Part shown: piece after piece, positions 1 to 7,436 of the stretch
How the letters are laid out: the number at the start of each line of letters is the position of its first letter
Numbering within the stretch: the first letter of the stretch is position 1
Position numbers and translations under genes: made by a program
Notes under the pieces: model-generated
What the model was told of the DNA's origin: nothing
What the model saw: the letters and a program-made list of their open reading frames with translations, nothing else
The model's database searches: none
NCBI GenBank assembly: GCA_018819165.1
Contig: JAHJQP010000113.1
Coordinates: 1-13,197, forward strand
Direction: 5' to 3'
Length of the DNA stretch: 13,197 nucleotides
From: Pseudomonadota bacterium
GTDB lineage: Bacteria > Desulfobacterota > Syntrophia > Syntrophales > UBA5619

Positions 1-1
1 G

Positions 2-337
2 ATCACCATCTACGGCGACGGGGCCCAGACCCGATCCTTCTGCTATGTGGACGATCTGGTCGAAGGCCTGATCCGGATGATGAACTCCCCGGAGGGCTTC
101 ACGGGTCCCGTCAACATCGGCGCCCCTCAGGAATTCACGATTCTGGAACTGGCGAAGACCCTGATCCGGATAATGGACTCCCCTTCGCGGATCGTCTTCC
201 TGCCGCTACCGCAAGACGACCCGGTACAGCGGCGGCCGGACATCGCTCTGGCTAGGGAAAAACTCGGCTGGGAGCCCCGGGTCCCCCTTGCCGAGGGGCT
301 GGAGAAGACCATCGCCTATTTCCGGAAGTTGGTCTGA
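2..337 (+). CDS. UDP-glucuronate decarboxylase (UDP-xylose synthase), C-terminal part
   Basis: This is the 3' part of an SDR-superfamily sugar-nucleotide gene; the 5' end lies outside the window and the frame is open from base 2. The 111 visible residues carry the C-terminal substrate-binding half of the family: ITIYGDG, the RSFCYVDDLVEG segment, the PVNIGAPQEFTILELA segment, then PLPQDDPVQRRPDI and EKLGWEPRVPLAEGL. The QDDP-RRPDI block is what I associate with UDP-glucuronate decarboxylase, which oxidises and decarboxylates UDP-glucuronate to UDP-xylose using bound NAD+ in the cytoplasm. A UDP-glucose 6-dehydrogenase, which makes its substrate, follows after 28 nt, so the two probably form one operon. 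The catalytic Tyr-x3-Lys and the NAD-binding glycine motif lie upstream and cannot be checked. A 4,6-dehydratase or 4-epimerase of the same superfamily is less likely. Confidence 0.85.
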   Translation: MTIYGDGAQTRSFCYVDDLVEGLIRMMNSPEGFTGPVNIGAPQEFTILELAKTLIRIMDSPSRIVFLPLPQDDPVQRRPDIALAREKLGWEPRVPLAEGLEKTIAYFRKLV

Positions 338-365
338 TGGGGCTTCCCTTGATTACGAGGACGCT

Positions 366-1742
366 ATGACTTCCGCAAAGAAGATTCTCTGCATCGGGGC
401 CGGCTATGTCGGCGGCCCCACCATGGCCATGATCGCCTCCAAGTGCCCTCGCTACCGGGTCACCGTGGTGGACATTGACCCCGAGCGGATTGCGGCCTGG
501 AATTCCGACGAACTGCCTATCTACGAACCGGGGCTGGATCAACTGGTTGCCTCAGCCCGCGGGCGGAATCTCTTCTTCAGCACGGACATCGAAGCGGGGA
601 TCCGGGAGAACGACATCATCTTCGTCAGCGTGAACACGCCGACCAAGGCTTTCGGGCTCGGGGCAGGGATGGCGGCCGACCTCCAGTACTGGGAAAAGAC
701 CGCCCGGCAGATCCTCGCGTTTTCGGAATCGTCCAAGATAGTCATCGAAAAGAGCACCCTCCCCGTCAAGACCGCGCTCGCCATGGAAAGGATCCTGAAC
801 AGCCGTACAAACGGGGTCTTTTTCGACGTCCTTTCCAATCCCGAGTTCCTGGCCGAGGGAACGGCCATCCACGACCTGGAACAGCCGGACCGCATCCTCA
901 TCGGTTCACGGGAAACGGAGCGCGGACTGAAAGCAAGGGAGACACTGGCGGAGATCTACGCAAACTGGGTCCCGCGGGAGAAGATCATCACCTCCAATAT
1001 CTGGAGCAGCGAGCTCTCCAAGCTGGTTGCCAATGCCTTCCTCGCCCAGAGGATCTCCTCGATCAATGCTGTTTCCGCCCTCTGTGAAAAGGCTGAGGCG
1101 GATGTCACCGAGGTCGCACGCGCCGTCGGCATGGACAGCCGGATCGGCGCCAATTTCCTCAACGCCAGCATCGGCTTCGGCGGTTCCTGCTTCAAGAAGG
1201 ATATCCTCAACCTCGTCTACCTCTGCCGGAATTACGGACTCGAGGAGGTTGCGGATTACTGGGAGAGCGTCGTGAAGATCAACGACTACCAGCAGGAGCG
1301 CTTCATCCGGAACATGCTGGGGGCCATGTTCAATACCCTGGCCGGGAAAAGGATCTGTCTGTGGGGTTTCGCCTTCAAGGCGAACACGAGCGACACCAGG
1401 GAAAGTCCCGCGATCTTCGTTACCCGGCGGCTCCTCGTGGAGCGGGCCGAGGTGGTTGTCTCCGATCCGAAGGCATTGAAAAACGCCCGCATTGACCTTG
1501 CCGGGGCGGCGGGCCGGGTCAGCTACGTCGAAGACCCCGTCCGCGCGGCGGAGGGCTGCCACGCCATCGCGCTCCTCACCGAATGGGATCTCTACCGTCA
1601 TCTTGATTTACGGAAGATTTTTAAGACCATGGAAAAGCCGGCCTTTATCTTTGACGGGAGAAACCTTCTGGACCACCGCCGCTGCTTCGACATCGGCTTC
1701 AACGTCTATCCTCTCGGCAAACCGCCGCTGACGCACTTCTGA
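366..1742 (+). CDS. ugd: UDP-glucose 6-dehydrogenase, eukaryotic-type
   Basis: It oxidises UDP-glucose to UDP-glucuronate with two NAD+, through a thioester on the catalytic cysteine. It has 458 residues: an N-terminal Rossmann domain with GAGYVGGPTM (residues 11-20), the VSVNTPTK loop (88-94), NPEFLAEGTA (158-167; Glu160 and Glu164), a central helix with SSELSKLVANAF (Lys219, Asn223), the active-site segment GFGGSCFKKD (Cys275, Asp279) and a C-terminal UDP-binding domain with GFAFKANTSDTRES. Spacing and wording follow human UGDH (Cys276, Lys220, Asn224, as I remember it) more closely than the shorter E. coli or Streptococcus enzymes. The chosen ATG has GAGG five bases upstream and puts the Rossmann motif at the normal place; the frame stays open upstream but has no family content there. 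It follows the UDP-xylose synthase gene. UDP-xylose inhibits animal UGDH, so feedback is plausible here but unproven. Confidence 0.95.
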   Translation: MTSAKKILCIGAGYVGGPTMAMIASKCPRYRVTVVDIDPERIAAWNSDELPIYEPGLDQLVASARGRNLFFSTDIEAGIRENDIIFVSVNTPTKAFGLGAGMAADLQYWEKTARQILAFSESSKIVIEKSTLPVKTALAMERILNSRTNGVFFDVLSNPEFLAEGTAIHDLEQPDRILIGSRETERGLKARETLAEIYANWVPREKIITSNIWSSELSKLVANAFLAQRISSINAVSALCEKAEADVTEVARAVGMDSRIGANFLNASIGFGGSCFKKDILNLVYLCRNYGLEEVADYWESVVKINDYQQERFIRNMLGAMFNTLAGKRICLWGFAFKANTSDTRESPAIFVTRRLLVERAEVVVSDPKALKNARIDLAGAAGRVSYVEDPVRAAEGCHAIALLTEWDLYRHLDLRKIFKTMEKPAFIFDGRNLLDHRRCFDIGFNVYPLGKPPLTHF

Positions 1743-1847
1743 TGGACGCCTGCAACATCATCGAGGCGTAAGGAGTGGGGTGTTAGGCTACGGTCAGGAA
1801 ACGGGCTTCTGCAACAGCGAGATACTCCACGCCGGCATCTGCTTCCG

Positions 1848-2219
1848 CTAACCGAAGGAGAGTTCAAAGGCGTTCCGGATCAACTCGATCCGGTGGCCTG
1901 CCGGCAGCAGCCGGACCGCCACGACATCAAACCTCGCCGGGCGGTGGCACAGGCGTCTTTCCGCCAGATAATGAAGGGATATCCTTGAAATCTTCTTCTG
2001 TTTCTCACGTCCGACGGCGAGTTGCGGATCTCCGAAGGTCCCGGAGCGCCTGCTCTTGACCTCGACAAAGACCAGGGTCTCCCCCTCCTCGGCCACGATA
2101 TCGATCTCTCCGAAGAGACAACGGAAATTGCGTTCAAGGATCCGGTACCCCGCGTCCTTGAGATATGCCGCGGCCAGCTCTTCGCCCCTTTTCCCCGTCC
2201 GTATTCCCGTCAGCGACAT
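1848..2219 (-). CDS. yraN: YraN/UPF0102 family endonuclease-like protein
   Basis: The 123-residue protein belongs to UPF0102, whose fold is that of the PD-(D/E)xK (Holliday-junction-resolvase-like) nucleases; its cellular role is not settled. Visible motifs are the N-terminal GKRGEELAAAYL helix, FRCLFGEIDIV with Glu38 and Asp40, and VFVEVKSR with Glu53 and Lys55, together the expected metal-binding set. The C-terminal part runs through RFDVVAVR to the end. I chose the ATG at 2219 because MSLTGIRTGKRGEE is a normal family start and GGA lies eight bases upstream. An earlier ATG at 2267 would add 16 residues and overlap rnhB by 20 bp, with no SD. It is the last gene of the translation operon, directly after rnhB, a common neighbour. 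Confidence 0.88.
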   Translation of the reverse strand: MSLTGIRTGKRGEELAAAYLKDAGYRILERNFRCLFGEIDIVAEEGETLVFVEVKSRRSGTFGDPQLAVGREKQKKISRISLHYLAERRLCHRPARFDVVAVRLLPAGHRIELIRNAFELSFG

Positions 2220-2247
2220 GGCCGGTATCCACGATTTTTTCGACCCG

Positions 2248-2889
2248 TCATAACCCCAATTTTTCATTCACCGGGAGATAGTCGATTTCGGCAACCCGGA
2301 AAGAATGGCGGTGAATTTTGCAACGGCCGTATTTCACGATCGCCTCCCGGTGCTCAAGCGTGCCGTATCCCTTGTTCCTGAGAAAATTGTACTGGGGAAA
2401 CTGACGGTGGTACATCTCCATGATCCGGTCCCGCGAAACCTTCGCCACAATGGACGCCGCCGCGATCGAGACGCTGCGTGCGTCGCCGCGGACGATGGCT
2501 TCCTGCGGGACGGCCAGAGAAATCCGATGCAGACCGTCGATGAGAAGATAATCGGGAGGGGGAAAAAGACCGAGGACCGCTTCCTTCATGGCGGCAAGCG
2601 TCGCCTGGAGGATGTTTACGGCGTCGATCACCGGCGCTTCAATGACGCCGATGCCGATGGAAACCGCCTCCCGCTGGATGACCGTGGAGAGTCTTTCCCT
2701 TTGCCGCGGGGAAAGTTTCTTGGAATCTCTTATTTCCGCGTGTTCATAATCGGGCGGCAGGATCACGGCGGCGGCAACCACCGGGCCTGCCAGAGGACCG
2801 CGGCCCGCCTCGTCGATCCCGGCGATGTTTCCATAGCCGCACTCGCGGGCGTTGCTCTCGAAGCTGTTCATACCCCGGGCCGCTCTCAC
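2248..2889 (-). CDS. rnhB: Ribonuclease HII
   Basis: RNase HII cuts the RNA strand of RNA-DNA hybrids and single ribonucleotides misincorporated in DNA, acting in the cytoplasm with Mg2+ or Mn2+. The 213-residue frame has the diagnostic GIDEAGRGPLAGPVV block (Asp26, Glu27), DSKKLSPRQRERL, the third acidic residue in YLLIDGLH (Asp118), and AAASIVAKVSRDR with Asp154, followed by NKGYGTLEH. Length is normal. The start is uncertain: the longest frame uses GTG at 2889, two bases after a 6-bp GC hairpin; an ATG at 2871 (207 residues) is equally compatible with the family. It lies 51 bp after rplS and before yraN, the usual order in many Proteobacteria. Confidence 0.95.
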   Translation of the reverse strand: MRAARGMNSFESNARECGYGNIAGIDEAGRGPLAGPVVAAAVILPPDYEHAEIRDSKKLSPRQRERLSTVIQREAVSIGIGVIEAPVIDAVNILQATLAAMKEAVLGLFPPPDYLLIDGLHRISLAVPQEAIVRGDARSVSIAAASIVAKVSRDRIMEMYHRQFPQYNFLRNKGYGTLEHREAIVKYGRCKIHRHSFRVAEIDYLPVNEKLGL

Positions 2890-2940
2890 CCCGCCGCCTG
2901 CGCCTGCCTGCGGCGCATCACTTCCCTGCCGGAAGACGTT

Positions 2941-3285
2941 CTACTTTCCGGCCTCCTTGATCCGGGCCCGCTTGCCTCTCAGGCTCCTGAGATAGTACAG
3001 ACGGGAACGCCTGACCTTACCCCGGGTGACTACCTCGATCCGGTCGATCGAGGGCGAATGAAGGGGAAAGGTTTTTTCCACGCCGATTCCGTACGAGACT
3101 TTCCTGACGGTGAAACTGGACCGAACGTCCCCATTTCTCCGGCGGATAACGACCCCTTCAAAGGCCTGAATCCGCTGCTTCTGACCTTCCACGATCCGGA
3201 CAAAGACCTTGACGGTATCGCCCGTTCTGAAATCGGGGATATCTCCCCTCATCTGCTCTTTTTCCAGCATTTCTATGGCATTCAT
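2941..3285 (-). CDS. rplS: 50S ribosomal protein L19
   Basis: L19 sits at the interface of the two ribosomal subunits, near bridge B8. The 114-residue protein is full length: N-terminal helix MNAIEMLEKEQ, then FRTGDTVKVFVRIVEG, the SH3-like barrel with QAFEGVVIRRR, VRKVSYGIGVEKTFPLHSP and IEVVTRGKVRRSRLYYLR, ending in a basic tail. The ATG has AAGGAG nine bases upstream, the clearest ribosome-binding site at the 3' end of this operon and consistent with high expression. It follows trmD by 55 bp, the classical rpsP-rimM-trmD-rplS order. Confidence 0.98.
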   Translation of the reverse strand: MNAIEMLEKEQMRGDIPDFRTGDTVKVFVRIVEGQKQRIQAFEGVVIRRRNGDVRSSFTVRKVSYGIGVEKTFPLHSPSIDRIEVVTRGKVRRSRLYYLRSLRGKRARIKEAGK

Positions 3286-3340
3286 AACCCTGAACTCCTT
3301 CTTAAACCCGTTCTATCTATTTCTAATTCCTTTTAAATAG

Positions 3341-4069
3341 CTATTCCACCTCTTCGGCAAGCCATCTTTTCTCTTGCTCCGTCAGGACCGCGCCCGCCAG
3401 CAGGTCGGGCCGCCTATTCCGCGTCCTGATGAGAGATTCTCTCCGGCGCCATGCCTCGATCTCCCGGTGATTCCCTGAGAGGAGCACCTCGGGAACCTCC
3501 CATCCCCGATACTCCGCGGGACGCGTGTAGTGGGGATATTCCAGAACTCCCATGGAAAAGGAGTCCAACGCAGCGGAGTTGCAATTTCCAAGCACTCCCG
3601 GAACCAGCCGGGAAACTGCATCCACCAAGACCATGGCGGACAGCTCGCCTCCCGTCAGGATATAATCGCCGATGGAAATTTCGCGGTTGACCAGATGCGC
3701 CCTGACCCGTTCATCCACCCCCTCGTAATGGCCGCAGATGAGGATCAGCTGCGGATGCCGGCTCAGTTCCTCCGCCATTTTCTGGCAGAAACGTTCACCC
3801 TGGGGGGTCAGCAGGATAATCGGAATCCCCTCACCCACCCGCGGGACGGACCGAAGGGTGCGGTCGATGGGATCGACCTTCATGACCATGCCTCCTCCCC
3901 CGCCATAGGGGGCATCGTCGGTCATCCGATGTCTATCCTCTGCCTGGCTGCGGATATCGTGCAGCTGAATTGAGATGAGCCCCTTGTCCCGGGCCTTCTG
4001 CAGAAGGCTGCAACTGCAGGGCGACTCGAACATCTCCGGGAAAACGGTCAGAATATCGAAACGGATCAT
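3341..4069 (-). CDS. trmD: tRNA (guanine-N1-)-methyltransferase TrmD
   Basis: TrmD uses S-adenosylmethionine to methylate N1 of G37 next to the anticodon, which prevents +1 frameshifting. The 242-residue protein is complete. It shows FDILTVFPEMF at the N-terminus, DDAPYGGGGGMVMK, the trefoil-knot SAM-binding elements LLTPQG, ICGHYEGVDERV and EISIGDYILTGGELSA, then LDSFSMGVLEYPHYTRP and a C-terminal helical tRNA-binding part. The GGGGG stretch is a slight variant of the usual GGGPG. The start lies five bases after the rimM stop, and the stop codon itself forms part of the weak SD (TAGGA), so translation is probably coupled to rimM. Confidence 0.98.
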   Translation of the reverse strand: MIRFDILTVFPEMFESPCSCSLLQKARDKGLISIQLHDIRSQAEDRHRMTDDAPYGGGGGMVMKVDPIDRTLRSVPRVGEGIPIILLTPQGERFCQKMAEELSRHPQLILICGHYEGVDERVRAHLVNREISIGDYILTGGELSAMVLVDAVSRLVPGVLGNCNSAALDSFSMGVLEYPHYTRPAEYRGWEVPEVLLSGNHREIEAWRRRESLIRTRNRRPDLLAGAVLTEQEKRWLAEEVE

Positions 4070-4074
4070 GATTC

Positions 4075-4575
4075 CTAAAGCCCTTCCAACAGCCGGACCA
4101 CCATTACTCTACGCTCCGTATCGATTTTCCTGATCACATCGACGATGGCGGGCAGCAGGATCTCCCTTTCCCCTCCCCGGCAGACATAGACGTCATTGCT
4201 CCCCGTAGGGAACACGGCTTCAATCCGGCCGAGGACCTGATCGTCTTCCGTAACAACCTGAAGCCCGATGATCTCCCCCCAGTAATGCTCCCCCTCCGGG
4301 AGTTTCTTTCTGCCTTCGGAAGAGATCCAGACAGAAGATCCTACAAGCTTTGCAGCCGCATCCCTGTCCTCGATTCCTTTCAGCTTCAGAATGAAAAAAA
4401 CCTTCCCGTTCTGCACAGCCTCCAGCGGAAAGGGCATGGCCCCCTGAACGCTTCGGCCGACAAATACCTCCGGAAGATCGTGCAGCACATCGGGCGATTC
4501 AAGATACGACAAGACCTTCATGCGGCCTGCCAGACCATGAAAGCGTACGATCCTACCTATTTCAAGGAGCTCCAT
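4075..4575 (-). CDS. rimM: Ribosome maturation factor RimM
   Basis: RimM helps mature the 16S rRNA 3' domain (the 30S head) and binds ribosomal protein S19. The protein has 166 residues from the chosen ATG: an N-terminal RimM beta-barrel starting MELLEIGRIVRFHGLAGRMKV, a linker with KGIEDRDAAAKLVG, then the PRC-barrel from about residue 100 with YWGEIIGLQV, TGSNDVYV and EILLPAIVDVI. I prefer ATG 4575 because the family normally begins a few residues before IGRIVRxHG. A TTG at 4590 would add five residues and overlap khpA. Neither start has a good SD, so translational coupling to khpA, whose stop is seven bases upstream, is likely. Confidence 0.95.
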   Translation of the reverse strand: MELLEIGRIVRFHGLAGRMKVLSYLESPDVLHDLPEVFVGRSVQGAMPFPLEAVQNGKVFFILKLKGIEDRDAAAKLVGSSVWISSEGRKKLPEGEHYWGEIIGLQVVTEDDQVLGRIEAVFPTGSNDVYVCRGGEREILLPAIVDVIRKIDTERRVMVVRLLEGL

Positions 4576-4582
4576 GGGGGAA

Positions 4583-4813
4583 TCATTCAATGATTTCTAA
4601 AACGGACCGTTTGCGAATCTTCGTTGACGCCGCACTCAGGATGGTTCTCATCGCCTTGGCCGTTCTTCCCTGCTTGCCGATGACTTTTCCCAGGTCTTCT
4701 TTAGCAACTCTCAGTTCGATGACGGAAGTCTGCTCACCTACGATTTCAGAGACCGCGACCATCTCAGGTTTATCCACCAAAGCTTGGGCCATGTACTTGA
4801 TCAACTCTTTCAT
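4583..4813 (-). CDS. khpA: KH-domain RNA-binding protein KhpA (YlqC family)
   Basis: This small single-domain KH protein has 76 residues. Relatives bind RNA and, in Gram-positive bacteria, pair with KhpB/Jag in control of cell division and envelope growth; the role in Deltaproteobacteria is not established. The sequence gives MKELIKYMAQALVDKPE, then beta strands, and the KH signature LGKVIGKQGRTAKAMR with the GxxG loop GKQG at residues 46-49. The start at 4813 is fixed by GGAGG eight bases upstream; an upstream in-frame GTG at 4828 overlaps that SD. Its place between rpsP and rimM is the standard one for the family. Confidence 0.95.
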   Translation of the reverse strand: MKELIKYMAQALVDKPEMVAVSEIVGEQTSVIELRVAKEDLGKVIGKQGRTAKAMRTILSAASTKIRKRSVLEIIE

Positions 4814-4840
4814 CGCCACAACCTCCACAGTTCCTAAAAG

Positions 4841-5086
4841 TTAACCCCTGATTCCCTTCTTTTCGAGCAGCTGAGATACCGTTAACGTCGGCTTGGCGCC
4901 CTTCGAAAGCCACTCCCGAACGCGATCCTCTTTCAGGATAACCTCTGCGGGGTTCTTCTTGGGATCGTAATTTCCCAAAATTTCCAAGAACTTTCCATCC
5001 CTTGGGGATTTAGAATCGGCCGCCACCACCCGGTAGCTGGGTTTGCCTTTTGCACCTATCCGTGTCAATCTTATTTTTACCGCCAT
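4841..5086 (-). CDS. rpsP: 30S ribosomal protein S16
   Basis: S16 is an early-assembly protein of the 30S body. The 81-residue protein is complete: MAVKIRLTRIGAKGKPSYRVV, the highly conserved DSKSPRDGKFLEILGNYDP, and WLSKGAKPTLTVSQLL near the end. It follows ffh after 69 AT-rich bases and leads the rpsP-khpA-rimM-trmD-rplS block; khpA starts 27 bases after its stop. Its ribosome-binding region is unusual: an 11-nt perfect anti-SD complement ends ten bases before the ATG, and a second AGAGG touches the ATG. Confidence 0.98.
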   Translation of the reverse strand: MAVKIRLTRIGAKGKPSYRVVAADSKSPRDGKFLEILGNYDPKKNPAEVILKEDRVREWLSKGAKPTLTVSQLLEKKGIRG

Positions 5087-5096
5087 CCTCTTTATC

Positions 5097-5107
5097 GATC
5101 ACCTCCT
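5097..5107 (-). promoter_or_regulatory. Ribosome-binding site of rpsP, perfect 11-nt anti-SD complement
   Basis: On the minus strand this reads AGGAGGTGATC, an exact complement of the conserved 3' end of bacterial 16S rRNA (GATCACCTCCT). AGGAGG ends 15 bases before the rpsP ATG, longer than the usual 5-9, while the GATC end is ten bases away. Confidence 0.75.
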
Positions 5108-5121
5108 GAAAAATATTTTTC
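5108..5121. repeat. 14-bp perfect AT-rich palindrome in the ffh-rpsP spacer
   Basis: The bases GAAAAATATTTTTC are their own reverse complement and abut the rpsP ribosome-binding site. As RNA they could form only a weak A-U stem without a proper loop; a DNA-binding operator is another possibility. The rest of the 69-bp spacer is also AT-rich, in contrast to the GC-rich genes on both sides. Confidence 0.4.
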
Positions 5122-5155
5122 ATAGACACAGAGATATAACATATTCTTTTTTTTA

Positions 5156-6487
<1,332 letters not shown>

Positions 6488-6567
6488 CTGCTGCTCTCGT
6501 TAAAAAGGAACGACTACCGCCGGCAAGGCAGTGATTGCGGGTTAACAGCTCCCGGTCAAAAATATCT

Positions 6568-7422
6568 TCAATCTCCGCTGCCATTTCTGCCGGAGGGACG
6601 GATCACGTATTTCAACCCGCTGATCTTCCCGGCCAGCTTGTCGGCCGCCTCGCGGGCCTTTGCCCGGCTCTCGAACCCCCCCACGATGACGCGAAACCAC
6701 CGCCCCTTGCCGGGGAGTTCCTTCGTCACCACCCGGGCCGAGAATCCAGGAGATGAGATTTTCTGCACCAGCTGCTCGGCCTTCTTTCTCTCCCGGTAAG
6801 CTCCCGCCTGTATCTCATAACGCCCCTTCCCCTGAGTCGCCTCCTCCTCCGGCTGCGGTTCAGCCGGGGGCATCGCCGACTTTTTTACCACCGTCTCCGC
6901 TGCCGGCGCGCCCTCTGCAGGGGGGCCCTGCTTCTTCCCGACCTCTTCTCCTCCGGGAACAGGCACTGCCGTCTTACCTGAGGCTATGCCAGGGGTTGAT
7001 GTCGACGCTCCCGACATCGCCGGACTTTCCGCCGGACCGGCCGGTGTTGCGGAAGTTCCCGGTGGCCGGTTTTTCTCAGCGCCGGCCTGGATTCCCGCCG
7101 GTGTGCCTCCTTTTTTGCCTCCCAGGGTGTCAAAAAATGTCAAACCGAACTTCTCATCTCCGCCGTCCGGTTCATTCTTTTCCCCCTCTTTCATCGACTG
7201 CGGCGATACCGTCTCGGCCTTCGGAGCGGAACCCAGCAGACGGCCGCGGATCAGTTCCGGAATACCCGGAGAATACCTCTCCGGATAGGCATCCATGTGC
7301 TTTCCCACGACGATGCCGAGGAGGAACATGGAAAAGAGCAGGAGGGACATCCCGCAGATAAACAGGATGAGTCCCGGCTTGCCCAGCCTCAGTTCGAACA
7401 TGCGTCTGTTTTTTGATGCCAT
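6568..7422 (-). CDS. SPOR-domain membrane protein
   Basis: The 284-residue protein should be a bitopic inner-membrane protein facing the periplasm. Residues 1-15 are basic and cytoplasmic; 17-40 form one membrane helix. A long low-complexity linker rich in Pro, Ala, Gly, Glu and Lys runs from about 50 to 198. The C-terminal SPOR domain (about 199-280) begins RYEIQAGAYRERKKAEQL and has the second-half pattern WFRVIVGGFESRAKAREAADKL. SPOR domains bind glycan strands stripped of stem peptides at division septa, so a role in cell division or wall remodelling is likely but not shown. It starts 14 bases after argS with AGGG nine bases before the ATG, so it is probably co-transcribed. I recall the same pairing in other Deltaproteobacteria. 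The exact family member cannot be named. Confidence 0.9.
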   Translation of the reverse strand: MASKNRRMFELRLGKPGLILFICGMSLLLFSMFLLGIVVGKHMDAYPERYSPGIPELIRGRLLGSAPKAETVSPQSMKEGEKNEPDGGDEKFGLTFFDTLGGKKGGTPAGIQAGAEKNRPPGTSATPAGPAESPAMSGASTSTPGIASGKTAVPVPGGEEVGKKQGPPAEGAPAAETVVKKSAMPPAEPQPEEEATQGKGRYEIQAGAYRERKKAEQLVQKISSPGFSARVVTKELPGKGRWFRVIVGGFESRAKAREAADKLAGKISGLKYVIRPSGRNGSGD

Positions 7423-7436
7423 GGCCGCAAACCCTG

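Noticed and set aside
906..1601. Open frame of 231 codons on the minus strand
   Set aside because: It is antisense to the UDP-glucose dehydrogenase core and has no SD or recognisable motif.
1742..1847. Possible small coding piece or terminator between the convergent ugd and yraN genes
   Set aside because: A nine-codon frame starts at 1742 inside the ugd stop (TGATG), and another frame is open to about 1850, but neither has a homology-like pattern. I found no GC stem with a T-run on either strand, so the 105 bp remain unassigned.
2305..3336. Long open frame of 343 codons on the plus strand
   Set aside because: It lies antisense to rnhB and rplS, whose products are fully recognisable; its translation shows no family pattern. 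GC-rich codon use leaves such antisense frames open.
5122..5155. Internal promoter between ffh and rpsP
   Set aside because: TTATAT on the minus strand could be a -10 element, but no credible -35 lies 16-18 bases upstream, and AT-rich spacers give such matches by chance.
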